DNA of 64,000 nucleotides from Paraburkholderia eburnea (lineage in GTDB: Bacteria; Pseudomonadota; Gammaproteobacteria; Burkholderiales; Burkholderiaceae). The position numbers were made by a program, and so were the translations under genes. The notes below the pieces were generated by a model that saw only the letters and a program-made list of their open reading frames with translations, ran no database searches and was not told where the DNA came from. The stretch is taken from contig NZ_PQGA01000022.1 of the NCBI RefSeq assembly GCF_002917095.1, positions 16,425 to 80,424 on the forward strand, written 5' to 3'. Position 1 is the stretch's first letter. Every line of letters starts with the position of its first letter. Of this stretch, positions 43,542 to 51,638 are shown in pieces.

Positions 43542-44558
43542 ATGCGCAACGAAACCCGCGCGAAGTTCGACGCCTACCTCGGCGATATCGCGAAACTCAA
43601 CGGCGTTCCGAATGCCGCCGTGAAATTCACGGTCGACCCGTCTGTGCAGCAGACGCTCGAAGGTCGCATTCAGGCGTCGAGCGAATTCCTGAAGCGCATC
43701 AACATGATCGGCGTCGACGCGCAGGCCGGCCAGAAAATCGGCCTCGGTATCGGCGGCCCGATCGCCAGCACGACCGACACGAGCGCGAAGGATCGCACGC
43801 CCGTTGATCCGGCGACGCTCGACGACAGCGGTTATTTCTGCACGCAGACGAATTTCGACACGGCGCTGTCCTATGGCCGCCTCGACGCCTGGGCGCACAA
43901 GCCGGAATTCCAGACGCTCATTCGCGACGCGATCCTCACGCGTACCGCGCTCGATCGCATCTGCATCGGCTTCAACGGCACGAGTCGCGCCGCGACGTCC
44001 GACCGCACGAAAAACCCGCTCTTGCAGGACGTGAACAAGGGCTGGCTCCAGAAGTTCCGCGACAACGCGAGCGATCGTGTGCTGCACGAGGTCGAAAAGG
44101 ATTCGGGTAAGGTCAAGATCGGCAAGGGTGCCGATTACGAAAATCTCGATGCGCTCGTGCTCGACGCGCTGCAACTGCTCGATGAGTGGTATCGCGACGA
44201 TCCGTCCGTCGTCGTGGTGCTCGGCAGTGCGCTGCTGCACGACAAGTATTTCCCGATCGTGAGCAACGCGAACGTCGCGACCGAACAGGCTGCGCTCGAT
44301 CTGGTTGTGAGCAGCAAGCGCATCGGCGGCAAGCAGGCCGTGAGCGCGCCGTTTATCCCGGCCGACAAGATGCTCATTACGCGCCTCGACAACCTGTCGA
44401 TCTACTACCAGAACGGCGGCCGCCGTCGCTCGGTCATCGACAACCCGCGCCGCGATCAGGTGGAGAACTTCGAATCGAGCAACGAAGCGTACGTCGTCGA
44501 AGACTACGGTTGCGGCGCAGTGGTGGAAAACATCGAAATCGAGAAGGCAGCGGCCTGA
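43542..44558 (+). CDS. N: Major capsid protein, P2 gpN
   Basis: A 338-residue protein (P2 gpN has 357). The N-terminal MRNETRAKFDAYLGDIAKLNG is the piece that family members remove on maturation. ASSEFLKRINMIGVDAQAGQKIGLGIGGPIASTTDT and GWLQKFRDNASDRVLHEV are typical. The HK97-like fold is expected. It follows the gpO gene by 45 bases, preceded by GAATCGGAGATTTACCCTC. Expression should be high and from the gpO late promoter. Confidence 0.95.
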   Translation: MRNETRAKFDAYLGDIAKLNGVPNAAVKFTVDPSVQQTLEGRIQASSEFLKRINMIGVDAQAGQKIGLGIGGPIASTTDTSAKDRTPVDPATLDDSGYFCTQTNFDTALSYGRLDAWAHKPEFQTLIRDAILTRTALDRICIGFNGTSRAATSDRTKNPLLQDVNKGWLQKFRDNASDRVLHEVEKDSGKVKIGKGADYENLDALVLDALQLLDEWYRDDPSVVVVLGSALLHDKYFPIVSNANVATEQAALDLVVSSKRIGGKQAVSAPFIPADKMLITRLDNLSIYYQNGGRRRSVIDNPRRDQVENFESSNEAYVVEDYGCGAVVENIEIEKAAA

Positions 44559-44560
44559 CC

Positions 44561-45274
44561 ATGACCACACCCGCACGTCGACATCAGGCACGCGTGCGCG
44601 CCGAGCGCGCGGCTGCCTCGGCGGCCGCTGGCGAATCGCTCGCGGGCGCCAGTCATTACGAGCTGATGCTTGCGAAGCTGCTCACCGACATTCGCCGCTT
44701 GCACGAGATTCAGTCTGTTGCGCGCAAAATCGAGGTAAAGCGCGAAGTGCTGCCGGAGTACGCCGACTATGTGACAGGCGCACTCAAGGGCGGGCGCGGC
44801 GCGCAAGACGACGTTCTCACCACGGTCATGATCTGGCGCATCGACGCGGGCGAATTCACTGGCGCGCTCGAAATCGCGCGCTACGCGTTGCGGCATGGCC
44901 TCACGCTGCCCGCACGTTACGAGCGATCGACGGCTGCTGCTGTCGCCGAAGAATTCGCCGACGCCGCGCTCACGGCGCTGCGCGATGGCGGTACGTTCGA
45001 CGCCGACCAGCTCAACGAAGTGCGCGAACTGACTGAGCGCACCGACATGCACGACCAGATTCGCGCGAAGCTGAACAAGGCGCTCGGCCTTGCGTACATC
45101 GGTCGGCTAGACAGCGACGCTCTTGTCGGTCTTGATCTCGGTTACGCGCGTTCGGCGCTGCACTACCTTCAAGCGGCGCTCCAGCTAGACGCGCGCGCCG
45201 GCGTGAAACAGAACATTACTCGGCTCGAAAAGATGCTGAGTGAAGCGGTCGGCCACCAGCCCGGCCGCACGTAA
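44561..45274 (+). CDS. M: Terminase small (endonuclease) subunit, P2 gpM
   Basis: A 237-residue protein (P2 gpM has 247) starting MTTPARRHQARVRAERAAASAAAGESLAGASHYELMLAKL, 2 bases after gpN. The central VLPEYADYVTGALKGGRGAQDDVLTTVMIWRIDAGEFTGALEIARYALRHGLTLP is the family signature. The C-terminal end (ALHYLQAALQLDARAGVKQNITRLEKML) matches gpM. With gpP it cuts the cos site. The longer open frame upstream overlaps gpN and is not used. Confidence 0.93.
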   Translation: MTTPARRHQARVRAERAAASAAAGESLAGASHYELMLAKLLTDIRRLHEIQSVARKIEVKREVLPEYADYVTGALKGGRGAQDDVLTTVMIWRIDAGEFTGALEIARYALRHGLTLPARYERSTAAAVAEEFADAALTALRDGGTFDADQLNEVRELTERTDMHDQIRAKLNKALGLAYIGRLDSDALVGLDLGYARSALHYLQAALQLDARAGVKQNITRLEKMLSEAVGHQPGRT

Positions 45275-45372
45275 AGAGCCTCCCGGCAATGGCGGCACCG
45301 GCGTTCACTCCCAACACCTGACGGCAACGGGATTCGAACGCCGGTTCACCGCCACCTATTCCACGCCCTGAC

Positions 45373-45852
45373 ATGAGTAGCTTCCTCGCCACTGCTGAGC
45401 CGACGCAAGCGACTTCCGGAACAACCGCGAAGCTAACCAATGACGGATGGTTTCCGGATATTGGCCTTGTGGAGCTGCGCGAAGAAACGCGCCTTGACGG
45501 CACGGTAACGGACACGCGCCTGCGCTCGGCGGCGCTCGATGCAATGGCGAGCTGCAATGCAGAGCTGCAAACGTGGCAGGGCGGCCAGCTCGCGCGTGGC
45601 TATGCAGACCTCGCGAGTGTGCCCGCACCACAGCTCGGCGGCGTCAGTACGCATGTGCTGCGCTATCGCCGCGCCATCTACAACCATGTTCGCGCCGATC
45701 TGACGGAGCAATATCGCGGCCTCGACACCACAAAGACCGGCGGCCAGCAGGCTGAAGCGCTCGACGAAACGATTTGCGAGGCGCGGCGCAATGTCCGCAT
45801 CGCGCTCGCGGACATTCGCGGGCTTAGGCACTCAACGATCGAGCTGATCTGA
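45373..45852 (+). CDS. L: Head completion/stabilisation protein, P2 gpL
   Basis: A 159-residue protein, P2-like in size (169 in P2), with the sequence WFPDIGLVELREETRLDGTVTDTRLRSAALDAMASCNAELQTW typical of gpL, and YNHVRADLTEQYRGLDTTKTGGQQAEALDETICEARRNVRIALADI near the end. gpL plugs the filled head at the neck. A 98-base gap before it holds no gene. Its stop overlaps the start of gpX by one base. Confidence 0.93.
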   Translation: MSSFLATAEPTQATSGTTAKLTNDGWFPDIGLVELREETRLDGTVTDTRLRSAALDAMASCNAELQTWQGGQLARGYADLASVPAPQLGGVSTHVLRYRRAIYNHVRADLTEQYRGLDTTKTGGQQAEALDETICEARRNVRIALADIRGLRHSTIELI

Positions 45853-46058
45853 TGAAAGTCATCGCGCAGCAGGGCGAAACCGTCGATGCGCTTTGCTGGC
45901 GTTACTACGGCCGCACCGATGGCACGGTTGAAGCGGTACTGGAAGCGAATAACGGCCTGGCCGATCACGGCCCCGTGCTGCCCCTCGGCCTCTCTGTTGA
46001 GATGCCTGACCTCGGCACCGTGCAGACCACCAAGCCGCTGATTCAACTGTTTGATTGA
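45852..46058 (+). CDS. X: Tail protein X, P2 gpX (LysM-like)
   Basis: A 68-residue protein (P2 gpX has 67): MKVIAQQGETVDALCWRYYGRTDGTVEAVLEANNGLADHGPVLPLGLSVEMPDL. This is the compact LysM-like fold of gpX, an essential tail component. It follows gpL with overlapping stop and start (ATGA-type context) and comes before the holin genes, as in P2. Confidence 0.93.
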   Translation: MKVIAQQGETVDALCWRYYGRTDGTVEAVLEANNGLADHGPVLPLGLSVEMPDLGTVQTTKPLIQLFD

Positions 46059-46075
46059 CACAGGAGCCCGCACGC

Positions 46076-46420
46076 ATGGCCGAACCTAACACCACCACCG
46101 CGATCGCCGTTTCGACCGCGCTCGGCGTCGCCGGCGCCGTGCCCGGCATCGACGGCAACGCACTGATCGGCGCGTTCACGGGCGCCGCGCTCGTCGTCGT
46201 CACGTCGAAAGACATCAGCATTCTGACGCGCATCGCTTACCTGCTTATTTCGCTCGTGATGGGCTATCTCGCGGCACCGGAAATTGTGCGCGAAACGCCG
46301 ATCCAGTCGACCGGCCTCGCTGCCTTCTTCGCTGCATCGCTCGTGATTACCCTCACGCTGCAACTGATCGAACGCGTGAAAAACACCGATCTGCTCGCCT
46401 TCCTGAAGAAAGGGGAGTGA
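46076..46420 (+). CDS. Putative holin, multi-pass membrane protein
   Basis: A 114-residue protein with several hydrophobic segments: AIAVSTALGVAGAVPGIDGNALIGAFTGAALVVV, IAYLLISLVMGYLA and GLAAFFAASLVITLTLQLI. It starts at ATG 46076 after CAGGAGCC. The first of two membrane genes before the endolysin in this lysis cassette, it is in the place of P2 gene Y. Either could be the holin; the other may be a pinholin or antiholin. Confidence 0.75.
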   Translation: MAEPNTTTAIAVSTALGVAGAVPGIDGNALIGAFTGAALVVVTSKDISILTRIAYLLISLVMGYLAAPEIVRETPIQSTGLAAFFAASLVITLTLQLIERVKNTDLLAFLKKGE

Positions 46421-46422
46421 CC

Positions 46423-46695
46423 ATGCACACGACCCTCGCCATCCTCGCGATCGCCGCGCAGCTCGCGGCTGTGGTGCGCCTGCTGACGTACCAGCGCAAC
46501 GGCGCGCGCCATCGCCATCACGTTTCATGGGTCGCATGGCTGCTCGTCGTGATCCTCGGCGGCTCTGCGATCGAGCTGGCGATGCACGCGAAGCACACCG
46601 GCCTTTTCGAAGCCGGCAAATCGTTCCTGCTGGCCCTGTTTGTGTTCGCGGCGCACGGCAACGTCGCGCGTCTGATTCGGAGTGAACCTCAATGA
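46423..46695 (+). CDS. Putative 3-TM phage holin
   Basis: A 90-residue protein with three hydrophobic stretches: LAILAIAAQLAAVVRLLTY, VSWVAWLLVVILGGSAIELAM and KSFLLALFVFAAHGNVARL. This is the layout of the Phage_holin_3 group common in Burkholderia P2-like phages. I use ATG 46423, 6 bases after AGGGGAG, rather than the upstream GTG. It overlaps the endolysin start by 4 bases. Confidence 0.78.
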   Translation: MHTTLAILAIAAQLAAVVRLLTYQRNGARHRHHVSWVAWLLVVILGGSAIELAMHAKHTGLFEAGKSFLLALFVFAAHGNVARLIRSEPQ

Positions 46696-47498
46696 AAACG
46701 CACCGCCTCGGCGATCGCGGCGCCGATATCGGCGTCTTTCAATCGCGCCTGAAACGCGCCGGCTACACCGTCGACGTGACGAACGCATTCGACGCCGCGA
46801 CCGAAGCGGCCGTGATGGCGCTTCAGACGAAAACCGGCCTCGTCGTCGACGGCATCGCCGGCCCGAAAACCTACTCTGCCCTGATGACCGGCCGGCGCGA
46901 TCCGAAACACCTCGCCGACGCCGACCTCGTGCGCGCGGCCGAAACCCTCGACGTGCCGCTCGCGAGCGTGCGCGCCGTGAACGAAGTCGAATCGCACGGC
47001 GCCGGCTATCTGCTCGACGGCCGCCCCGTGATCCTTTTCGAGCGCCATGTTTTCTATCATCGCCTGAAAGCCATCGGCATCGACCCCGAACCGCTCGTGC
47101 AGAAAAGCCCGAACATCGTCTATCCGACCTATGGCGGGTATTCAGGCGGCGCGGCCGAATACACGCGCCTTGCCTCGGCCGAGCTGATCGACCCCACGGC
47201 CGCCTATGAATCGGCGAGCTGGGGCGCGTTTCAGGTGATGGGCGAAAACTGGAAGCGCCTCGGCTATACGAGTGTCGTCGATTTCGTGAGCCGCATGGAA
47301 AGCAGCGAAGCCGACCAGCTCGACGCCTTTGTGCGCTACGTGGCGGCCGATAGCGGCCTCGTGGCGGCGCTGAAGGCCCGGAAGTGGGCGGCCTTCGCCA
47401 AGGGCTACAACGGGGCCGATTTCGCGCGCAATCTGTACGACGTGAAACTCGCCCGCGCGTATGACAAATACGCGCCGCCTGCGAAGGCGGCCGCATGA
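46692..47498 (+). CDS. Endolysin: peptidoglycan-binding domain plus N-acetylmuramidase domain
   Basis: A 268-residue lysin. Residues 1-70 form a peptidoglycan-binding module (LGDRGADIGVFQSRLKRAGYTVDVTNAFDAATEAAVMALQTKTGLVVDGIAGPKTYSAL). From about 80 onward is an N-acetylmuramidase domain with the predicted catalytic glutamate in VRAVNEVESHGAGYL, then ILFERHVFYHRL and ASWGAFQVMGENWKRLGY. There is no signal peptide, so it needs the holin to reach the wall. This type replaces the P2 gpK enzyme in Burkholderia and Ralstonia P2-like phages. Confidence 0.92.
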   Translation: MKTHRLGDRGADIGVFQSRLKRAGYTVDVTNAFDAATEAAVMALQTKTGLVVDGIAGPKTYSALMTGRRDPKHLADADLVRAAETLDVPLASVRAVNEVESHGAGYLLDGRPVILFERHVFYHRLKAIGIDPEPLVQKSPNIVYPTYGGYSGGAAEYTRLASAELIDPTAAYESASWGAFQVMGENWKRLGYTSVVDFVSRMESSEADQLDAFVRYVAADSGLVAALKARKWAAFAKGYNGADFARNLYDVKLARAYDKYAPPAKAAA

Positions 47499-47935
47499 AT
47501 GCGAATTCGATCGCCGCGAAACTGATCGCTGGAGCGCTTGGCCTCGCGCTGCTCGTCGGCGCCGTGCTGTACGTTCGAACGCTGCGCGCCGAGCTGGCCG
47601 ACGCGAATCACCAGCTCGCCGACGCTAACGCAGCAATCGCGAGCCGCGACCAGACCATCAACGGCCTGCGCCAAAACCAGAAGAACAAGGCAGACCAGCA
47701 AAAGCAACTCGACACGTCGACGGGCACCGTAGCAACCAAGCTCGCCTCCGCACGTCAGGAAATCCGAAAGGTCATCAATGAAAATCCGATCGTTCGCTCG
47801 TGGGCTGACACTCCTTTGCCTGACGACGTTGTGCGCCTGTCAAACACCCCCGCCGCCACCGGCGCCGATGCTTACCGTGCAGGAGTGTCAAACGATATCG
47901 CGCTGCACGCTGCCGGCAATGGCGCCGACGACTAA
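47495..47935 (+). CDS. Inner-membrane spanin (Rz / LysB-like)
   Basis: A 146-residue protein with one N-terminal membrane segment (LIAGALGLALLVGAVLYV) followed by a long helical, probably coiled-coil region (LRAELADANHQLADANAAIASRDQTINGLRQNQKNKADQQKQL). This is the i-spanin form that bridges the membranes at the last step of lysis. It overlaps the endolysin by 4 bases, and the outer-membrane partner is nested inside its 3' part. Confidence 0.85.
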   Translation: MNANSIAAKLIAGALGLALLVGAVLYVRTLRAELADANHQLADANAAIASRDQTINGLRQNQKNKADQQKQLDTSTGTVATKLASARQEIRKVINENPIVRSWADTPLPDDVVRLSNTPAATGADAYRAGVSNDIALHAAGNGADD

Positions 47936-48077
47936 CGGCGAGCTGCACGACGCGTTCGAAACCGCCAAGGGCGCATGGGCCATGTGCGCGGCCAAGGTCG
48001 ACATGATCGCCGACTGTCAGGCGAAGGCACAGGCGAAAATCGACGCCGAAGCCGCGGCCGCGAAGGTCACGCCATGA
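47778..48077 (+). CDS. Outer-membrane spanin lipoprotein (Rz1 / LysC-like), nested in Rz
   Basis: A 99-residue protein in another frame, starting inside the Rz gene. The signal MKIRSFARGLTLLCLTTLCACQ has a lipobox TLCAC. A proline-rich stretch (PPPPPAPM) follows, as in Rz1. The reading frame extends about 140 bases past the Rz stop. Overlapping spanin genes of this kind are known from P2 (lysB and lysC) and lambda. Confidence 0.85.
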   Translation: MKIRSFARGLTLLCLTTLCACQTPPPPPAPMLTVQECQTISRCTLPAMAPTTNGELHDAFETAKGAWAMCAAKVDMIADCQAKAQAKIDAEAAAAKVTP

Positions 48078-48580
48078 AAAAGCCCGTGAGCCTGCGCGCG
48101 GCAATCACCGCCGCGCTGCCCGATCTTGCGACGAATCCCGACAAGCTCACCGTGCATATCGACGCTGGCGTGATCGAGGCGACCGGCGGCCTGTCGGCAT
48201 CATTCGAATATCGGTACACCTGCAATGTGATCCTGCTCGATTTCGCGGGCGACGCCGATCTGCTTTTCATCGCCATCAACGAATGGGCGCGGCGCTACCA
48301 GGTCGATCTGCTCAACGATCCCGAGGCACGGGCGAACGGCATTACGTTCGAAGTCGATATTCTTTCGGACACGCTTTCCGACGTGTCGATCAAGCTCCAG
48401 CTCACCGAGAGCGTTGTCGTGGGCGTGGACGCGGCCGGCAATCGCACGATCGACCACATCGACGATTCGATCATGCCCGACCACACGATAACGAGCGTCG
48501 CCGAGCCGATCGTCGACCCTGACGCGCTGATCGTGCGCAGCGTGCGCGATGGGATTGAGTCGCAGGTTTGGCCGACGTGA
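48074..48580 (+). CDS. R: Tail completion protein R, P2 gpR
   Basis: A 168-residue protein (P2 gpR has 155) starting MKKPVSLRAAITAALPDLATNPDKLTVHIDAGVIEATGGLSASFEYRYTCNVILLDFAGDADLLFIAINEWARRYQVDLL. These are recognisable gpR sequences. ATG 48074 overlaps the Rz1 stop (ATGA). gpR and gpS finish the tail so that it can join the head. Confidence 0.9.
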   Translation: MKKPVSLRAAITAALPDLATNPDKLTVHIDAGVIEATGGLSASFEYRYTCNVILLDFAGDADLLFIAINEWARRYQVDLLNDPEARANGITFEVDILSDTLSDVSIKLQLTESVVVGVDAAGNRTIDHIDDSIMPDHTITSVAEPIVDPDALIVRSVRDGIESQVWPT

Positions 48581-49056
48581 GCGACGACCTTCGCGCCGTA
48601 GAGCGCTGGGCGTCGACGCTGCTCGCGCAGCTCACGCCGGCCGGCCAGCGCAAGGCCTTGCTCGACGTGTCGCGCGATCTGCGCCGCAGCCAGCAATCAC
48701 GCATCGCGGCGCAGCAGAACCCGGACGGCTCGCGCTACAAGCCGCGCAAACCAAAGGCGCAGCGCGGCACGAAGAACCTGCGCGGCAAGGCCGGCCGCAT
48801 CAAGCGGCAAAAGATGTTCGCGAAGCTGCGCACGTCGCGTTACATGCAGGTCGAAGCGACGGGCGAAGGCCTCGCCATCGGGTTCGCTGGGCGCGTCGCA
48901 CGCATCGCCCGCATTCACCAGCTCGGCGAGCTGGCACCCGTGGCGCCGAAAGGTCCGATGGCGCTCTATCCTGCCCGCGTGCTGCTCGGATTTTCCGACG
49001 CCGATCGCGAACTGATACGCGATAGACTACTGCACCACATCATCAAAAGCCCCTGA
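48577..49056 (+). CDS. S: Tail completion protein S, P2 gpS
   Basis: About 159 residues from GTG 48577, overlapping the gpR stop (GTGA); an in-frame TTG at 48568 would add three. DLRAVERWASTLLAQLTPAGQRKALLDVSRDLRRSQQSRIAAQQNPDGSRYKPRKP and IARIHQLGELAPV are typical of gpS/virion morphogenesis proteins. A terminator begins within its last codons. Confidence 0.9.
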   Translation: MSDDLRAVERWASTLLAQLTPAGQRKALLDVSRDLRRSQQSRIAAQQNPDGSRYKPRKPKAQRGTKNLRGKAGRIKRQKMFAKLRTSRYMQVEATGEGLAIGFAGRVARIARIHQLGELAPVAPKGPMALYPARVLLGFSDADRELIRDRLLHHIIKSP

Positions 49057-49072
49057 AATTAGGGGTTTTTTT
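49050..49072 (+). terminator. Rho-independent terminator after gpS
   Basis: CCCCT, GAAATT loop, AGGGG, then TTTTTTT. It ends the O-to-S late transcript, just before the V operon starts, exactly where P2 separates these operons. Confidence 0.88.
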
Positions 49073-49136
49073 GTATCCAGACGCGTCACACGCGCATCTT
49101 CTCGCCTCGCGCGAATGCGGGCGGCAACATGGCTGC

Positions 49137-49826
49137 ATGGACGCCAACGAATCCCGCCGCCAACTCGTGAACATGATCCGCAAAGGATCTGTTTTCGACA
49201 TCAACCTCGAAAGCGTACCGCCGACGTGTCGCGTTTCCGTGGGCGATCCTGACGACACCGACAATCCCGGCCTTGTCACGAACTGGATTCCCTTTTTCTC
49301 TGCTCGCGCTGGCACCACCCGCGAATGGAACCCGCTTACAAAGGGCGAAAAGGTTCTCCTACTCTGCCCGATGGGCGACCCCGCGCAGGGCGTCGCACTG
49401 GCCGGCCTTTTCGACGAGAACACGCCACAGCCCAGCACCAGCCCCGACAAGCACATGCGCGTCTATCCCGATGACGCCGTGATCGAGTACGACCACGCGA
49501 AACACGCGCTCGCCGCGACGCTGCCCGCCGGCGCTACCGTTTTGATCGTCGCACCGGGCACCGTGACCGTGAAGACCGAGGCCGCAACCGTGCAGGCCGA
49601 CACCATCACGCTCGATGGCGATGCAACCGTCACGAAATCGCTCACCGTGAAAGGCCCGCTTTCTTTCGAAGCCGGCATGACAGGGAAGGGCGGCGACGGC
49701 GATGCAGTAATGAAGATCGCCGGCGGCGCCGAATTCGCGAAAGACGTAAAGGTCGGCGGCATCAGCTCAATCCACCATCGCCATCGTGAACAGGGCGACG
49801 GCGAACTCGTGAGCGAACCGCAATGA
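49137..49826 (+). CDS. V: Baseplate spike protein V, P2 gpV
   Basis: A 229-residue protein (P2 gpV has 211) starting MDANESRRQLVNMIRKGSVFDINLESVPPTCRVSVGDPDDTDNPGLVTNWIPFFSARAGTTREWNPLTKGEKVLLLCPMGD, the OB-fold part. A repetitive beta-helix part (TVKTEAATVQADTITLDGDATVTKSLTVKG) leads to the tip. The tip has SSIHHRHREQGDGE; the HxH motif matches the iron-binding apex of P2 gpV that punctures the outer membrane. I start at 49137, not at the earlier ATG at 49071, which lies within the terminator tail. Confidence 0.92.
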   Translation: MDANESRRQLVNMIRKGSVFDINLESVPPTCRVSVGDPDDTDNPGLVTNWIPFFSARAGTTREWNPLTKGEKVLLLCPMGDPAQGVALAGLFDENTPQPSTSPDKHMRVYPDDAVIEYDHAKHALAATLPAGATVLIVAPGTVTVKTEAATVQADTITLDGDATVTKSLTVKGPLSFEAGMTGKGGDGDAVMKIAGGAEFAKDVKVGGISSIHHRHREQGDGELVSEPQ

Positions 49827-50185
49827 AGGGAATGAACGCCATCACGGGCCGCACTATCAGCGGCCTCGCACACCTCTATCAGTCGATCGGGCAAATCCTC
49901 TCGACCGCGCTCGCGTCGCGCATCAAGCGCCGCACGTTCGGTTCGGATATTCCCGATCTGATCGACGCACCGACCAACGGCGTCACGCTCACGCTGCTGT
50001 ATGCCGCGACCGCGACGGCGCTCATGCGCTGGGAACCGCGCCTGACGCTCACGCGCATCCAGTTTTCAATGGACAACGACGCAGCAGGGCAACCCGTTCA
50101 ATACCTCGATATCGAAGGCTATACGGCGGAAACCGGCGATCCGGTTAGCGCACGCATCAACCTTTCCACAGGGGCCGCATCGTGA
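49823..50185 (+). CDS. W: Baseplate assembly protein W, P2 gpW (gp25-like)
   Basis: A 120-residue protein. ITGRTISGLAHLYQSIGQILSTALASRIKRRTFGSDIPDLIDAPTN is the gp25-like conserved core (RRTFGSDIPDLIDAP is diagnostic). It overlaps gpV by 4 bases and gpJ by 4 bases. It forms part of the baseplate wedge with gpJ and gpI. Confidence 0.94.
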   Translation: MKGMNAITGRTISGLAHLYQSIGQILSTALASRIKRRTFGSDIPDLIDAPTNGVTLTLLYAATATALMRWEPRLTLTRIQFSMDNDAAGQPVQYLDIEGYTAETGDPVSARINLSTGAAS

Positions 50186-51102
50186 GCGCCACGCCGATCG
50201 ACCTTTCCCAGCTCGCCGCGCCCGATATCGTCGAAGCGATCGACTATGAAACGATCCTTGCCACGCGCAAGGCGCGCTTTGTGTCGCTCTATCCGGCCGA
50301 CGAACAGGCCGAAGTCGCCGCCACGCTGGCGCTCGAATCCGAACCGATCGTCAAGACGTTGCAGGAAAACGCCTATCGTGAAGTTGTGCTGCGCCAGCGC
50401 GTGAACGACGCTGCTCGCGCGATCATGCTCGCGTATGCCGGCGGCGGCGATCTGGAACAGCTCGCGGCATTCTTCGAAATCGAACGCCTGACGATCACGC
50501 CGGCTGACCCGGCAACCAATACGCCAGCCGTAATGGAAGAAGACACCGATCTGCGCTATCGCACGCAACTCGCGCCGCAAAGCATGTCTGTCGCTGGCCC
50601 CGAAGGCGCCTATATCTCGCACGCGCGCAATGCGCACGGCCTCGTGCTGGATGCGTCGGCGACCAGCCCCGCGCCGTGTCAGGTTGTCGTGACCGTCCTT
50701 TCGCGCAACGGCGACGGCTCGCTTCAGGACGGCGACGGCATCCTCGACGCCGTGAAATCCGCGCTGTCGGCCGACGACGTTCGCCCGCTCACCGACGAAG
50801 TGATTGTGCAGGGCGCCCAAATCAATCATTGGAGCGTCGACGCCACGCTCATTTTCTTCGCCGGCCCTGATCGCTCTGTCGCGCTTGCTGCCGCACAAAA
50901 GGCGATGGCCAAGTACGCGGCCGACATGCACCGCCTTGGCATGGAAATTACTCTCGATGGCGTCTATGCGGCCGCGCGACAGGCGGGCGTGCAGAAGGTC
51001 ATCCTTCGCAGTCCGCTCGCGGATATCCCGTCCACGAAGCTCCAGGCGCCTTACTGCACGAGCGTCAATCTCGTCGACGGCGGGGTGTACAGCAATGAGT
51101 GA
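50182..51102 (+). CDS. J: Baseplate protein J, P2 gpJ
   Basis: A 306-residue baseplate wedge protein (P2 gpJ has 302). IDLSQLAAPDIVEAIDYETILATRKARFVSLYPADEQAEVAATLALESEPIVKTLQENAYREVVLRQRVNDAARAIMLAYA is the typical N-terminal portion. It starts with GTG and overlaps gpW and gpI. Confidence 0.94.
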   Translation: MSATPIDLSQLAAPDIVEAIDYETILATRKARFVSLYPADEQAEVAATLALESEPIVKTLQENAYREVVLRQRVNDAARAIMLAYAGGGDLEQLAAFFEIERLTITPADPATNTPAVMEEDTDLRYRTQLAPQSMSVAGPEGAYISHARNAHGLVLDASATSPAPCQVVVTVLSRNGDGSLQDGDGILDAVKSALSADDVRPLTDEVIVQGAQINHWSVDATLIFFAGPDRSVALAAAQKAMAKYAADMHRLGMEITLDGVYAAARQAGVQKVILRSPLADIPSTKLQAPYCTSVNLVDGGVYSNE

Positions 51103-51637
51103 TCTGCTCCCACCGAACGCGACCGCGCTCGAACGCAACCTTGCGACGACGAACGCGGCCATCAGCGATATCGACGTGCCCCTGCGCACGCTCATGAACC
51201 CGGACACGATCCGCGCCGATCTGCTGCCCTGGCTCGCGTGGCACCTCGGCGTCGATACGTGGAAAGACTACTGGCCCGAGAGCGTCAAGCGCGCCCGCGT
51301 CAAGCAGGCCATTCCGATCGCACGCAAGAAGGGCACGGCCGCCGCCGTACGTGAAGTCGTCGCGACGTTCGGCGCGAATCTCGTGCTGCGCGAATGGTTT
51401 GAGAAAACACCGCGCGGCACGCCTGGCACGTTCGACATTGTGATGACCGTATCGGGCCGCGATGGCGAGCCTGCGACCGCCGAGTACGTCGCCGACATCA
51501 TCGCGGAAATCGAGCGCACGAAGCCCGTGCGCGCCCATTACACCTTTACGCAGGGCTATGCGATGCAGGCCCGCGTCGGCGTCGCCTGCGCGGCGCAACC
51601 GGCGATTTATCGCCGCCTGACCCTTTCGGATATCTGA
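51095..51637 (+). CDS. I: Tail protein I, P2 gpI
   Basis: A 180-residue protein (P2 gpI has 176) starting MSDLLPPNATALERNLATTNAAISDIDVPLRTLMNPDTIRADLLPWLAWHLGVDTWKDYWPESVKRARVKQAIPIARKKGTAAAVREVV. WPESVKRARVKQA is diagnostic. The start at 51095 lies 8 bases within gpJ. gpI joins the baseplate to the tail fibres. Confidence 0.94.
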   Translation: MSDLLPPNATALERNLATTNAAISDIDVPLRTLMNPDTIRADLLPWLAWHLGVDTWKDYWPESVKRARVKQAIPIARKKGTAAAVREVVATFGANLVLREWFEKTPRGTPGTFDIVMTVSGRDGEPATAEYVADIIAEIERTKPVRAHYTFTQGYAMQARVGVACAAQPAIYRRLTLSDI

Positions 51638-51638
51638 C

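Noticed and set aside
49072..49090. A P2-type late promoter activator site (TGT-N12-ACA) before gpV
   Set aside because: The spacing is TGT-N13-ACA, one base off, and it is only about 55 bases from the start codon, too close for a site that should be centred near -55 from the transcription start.
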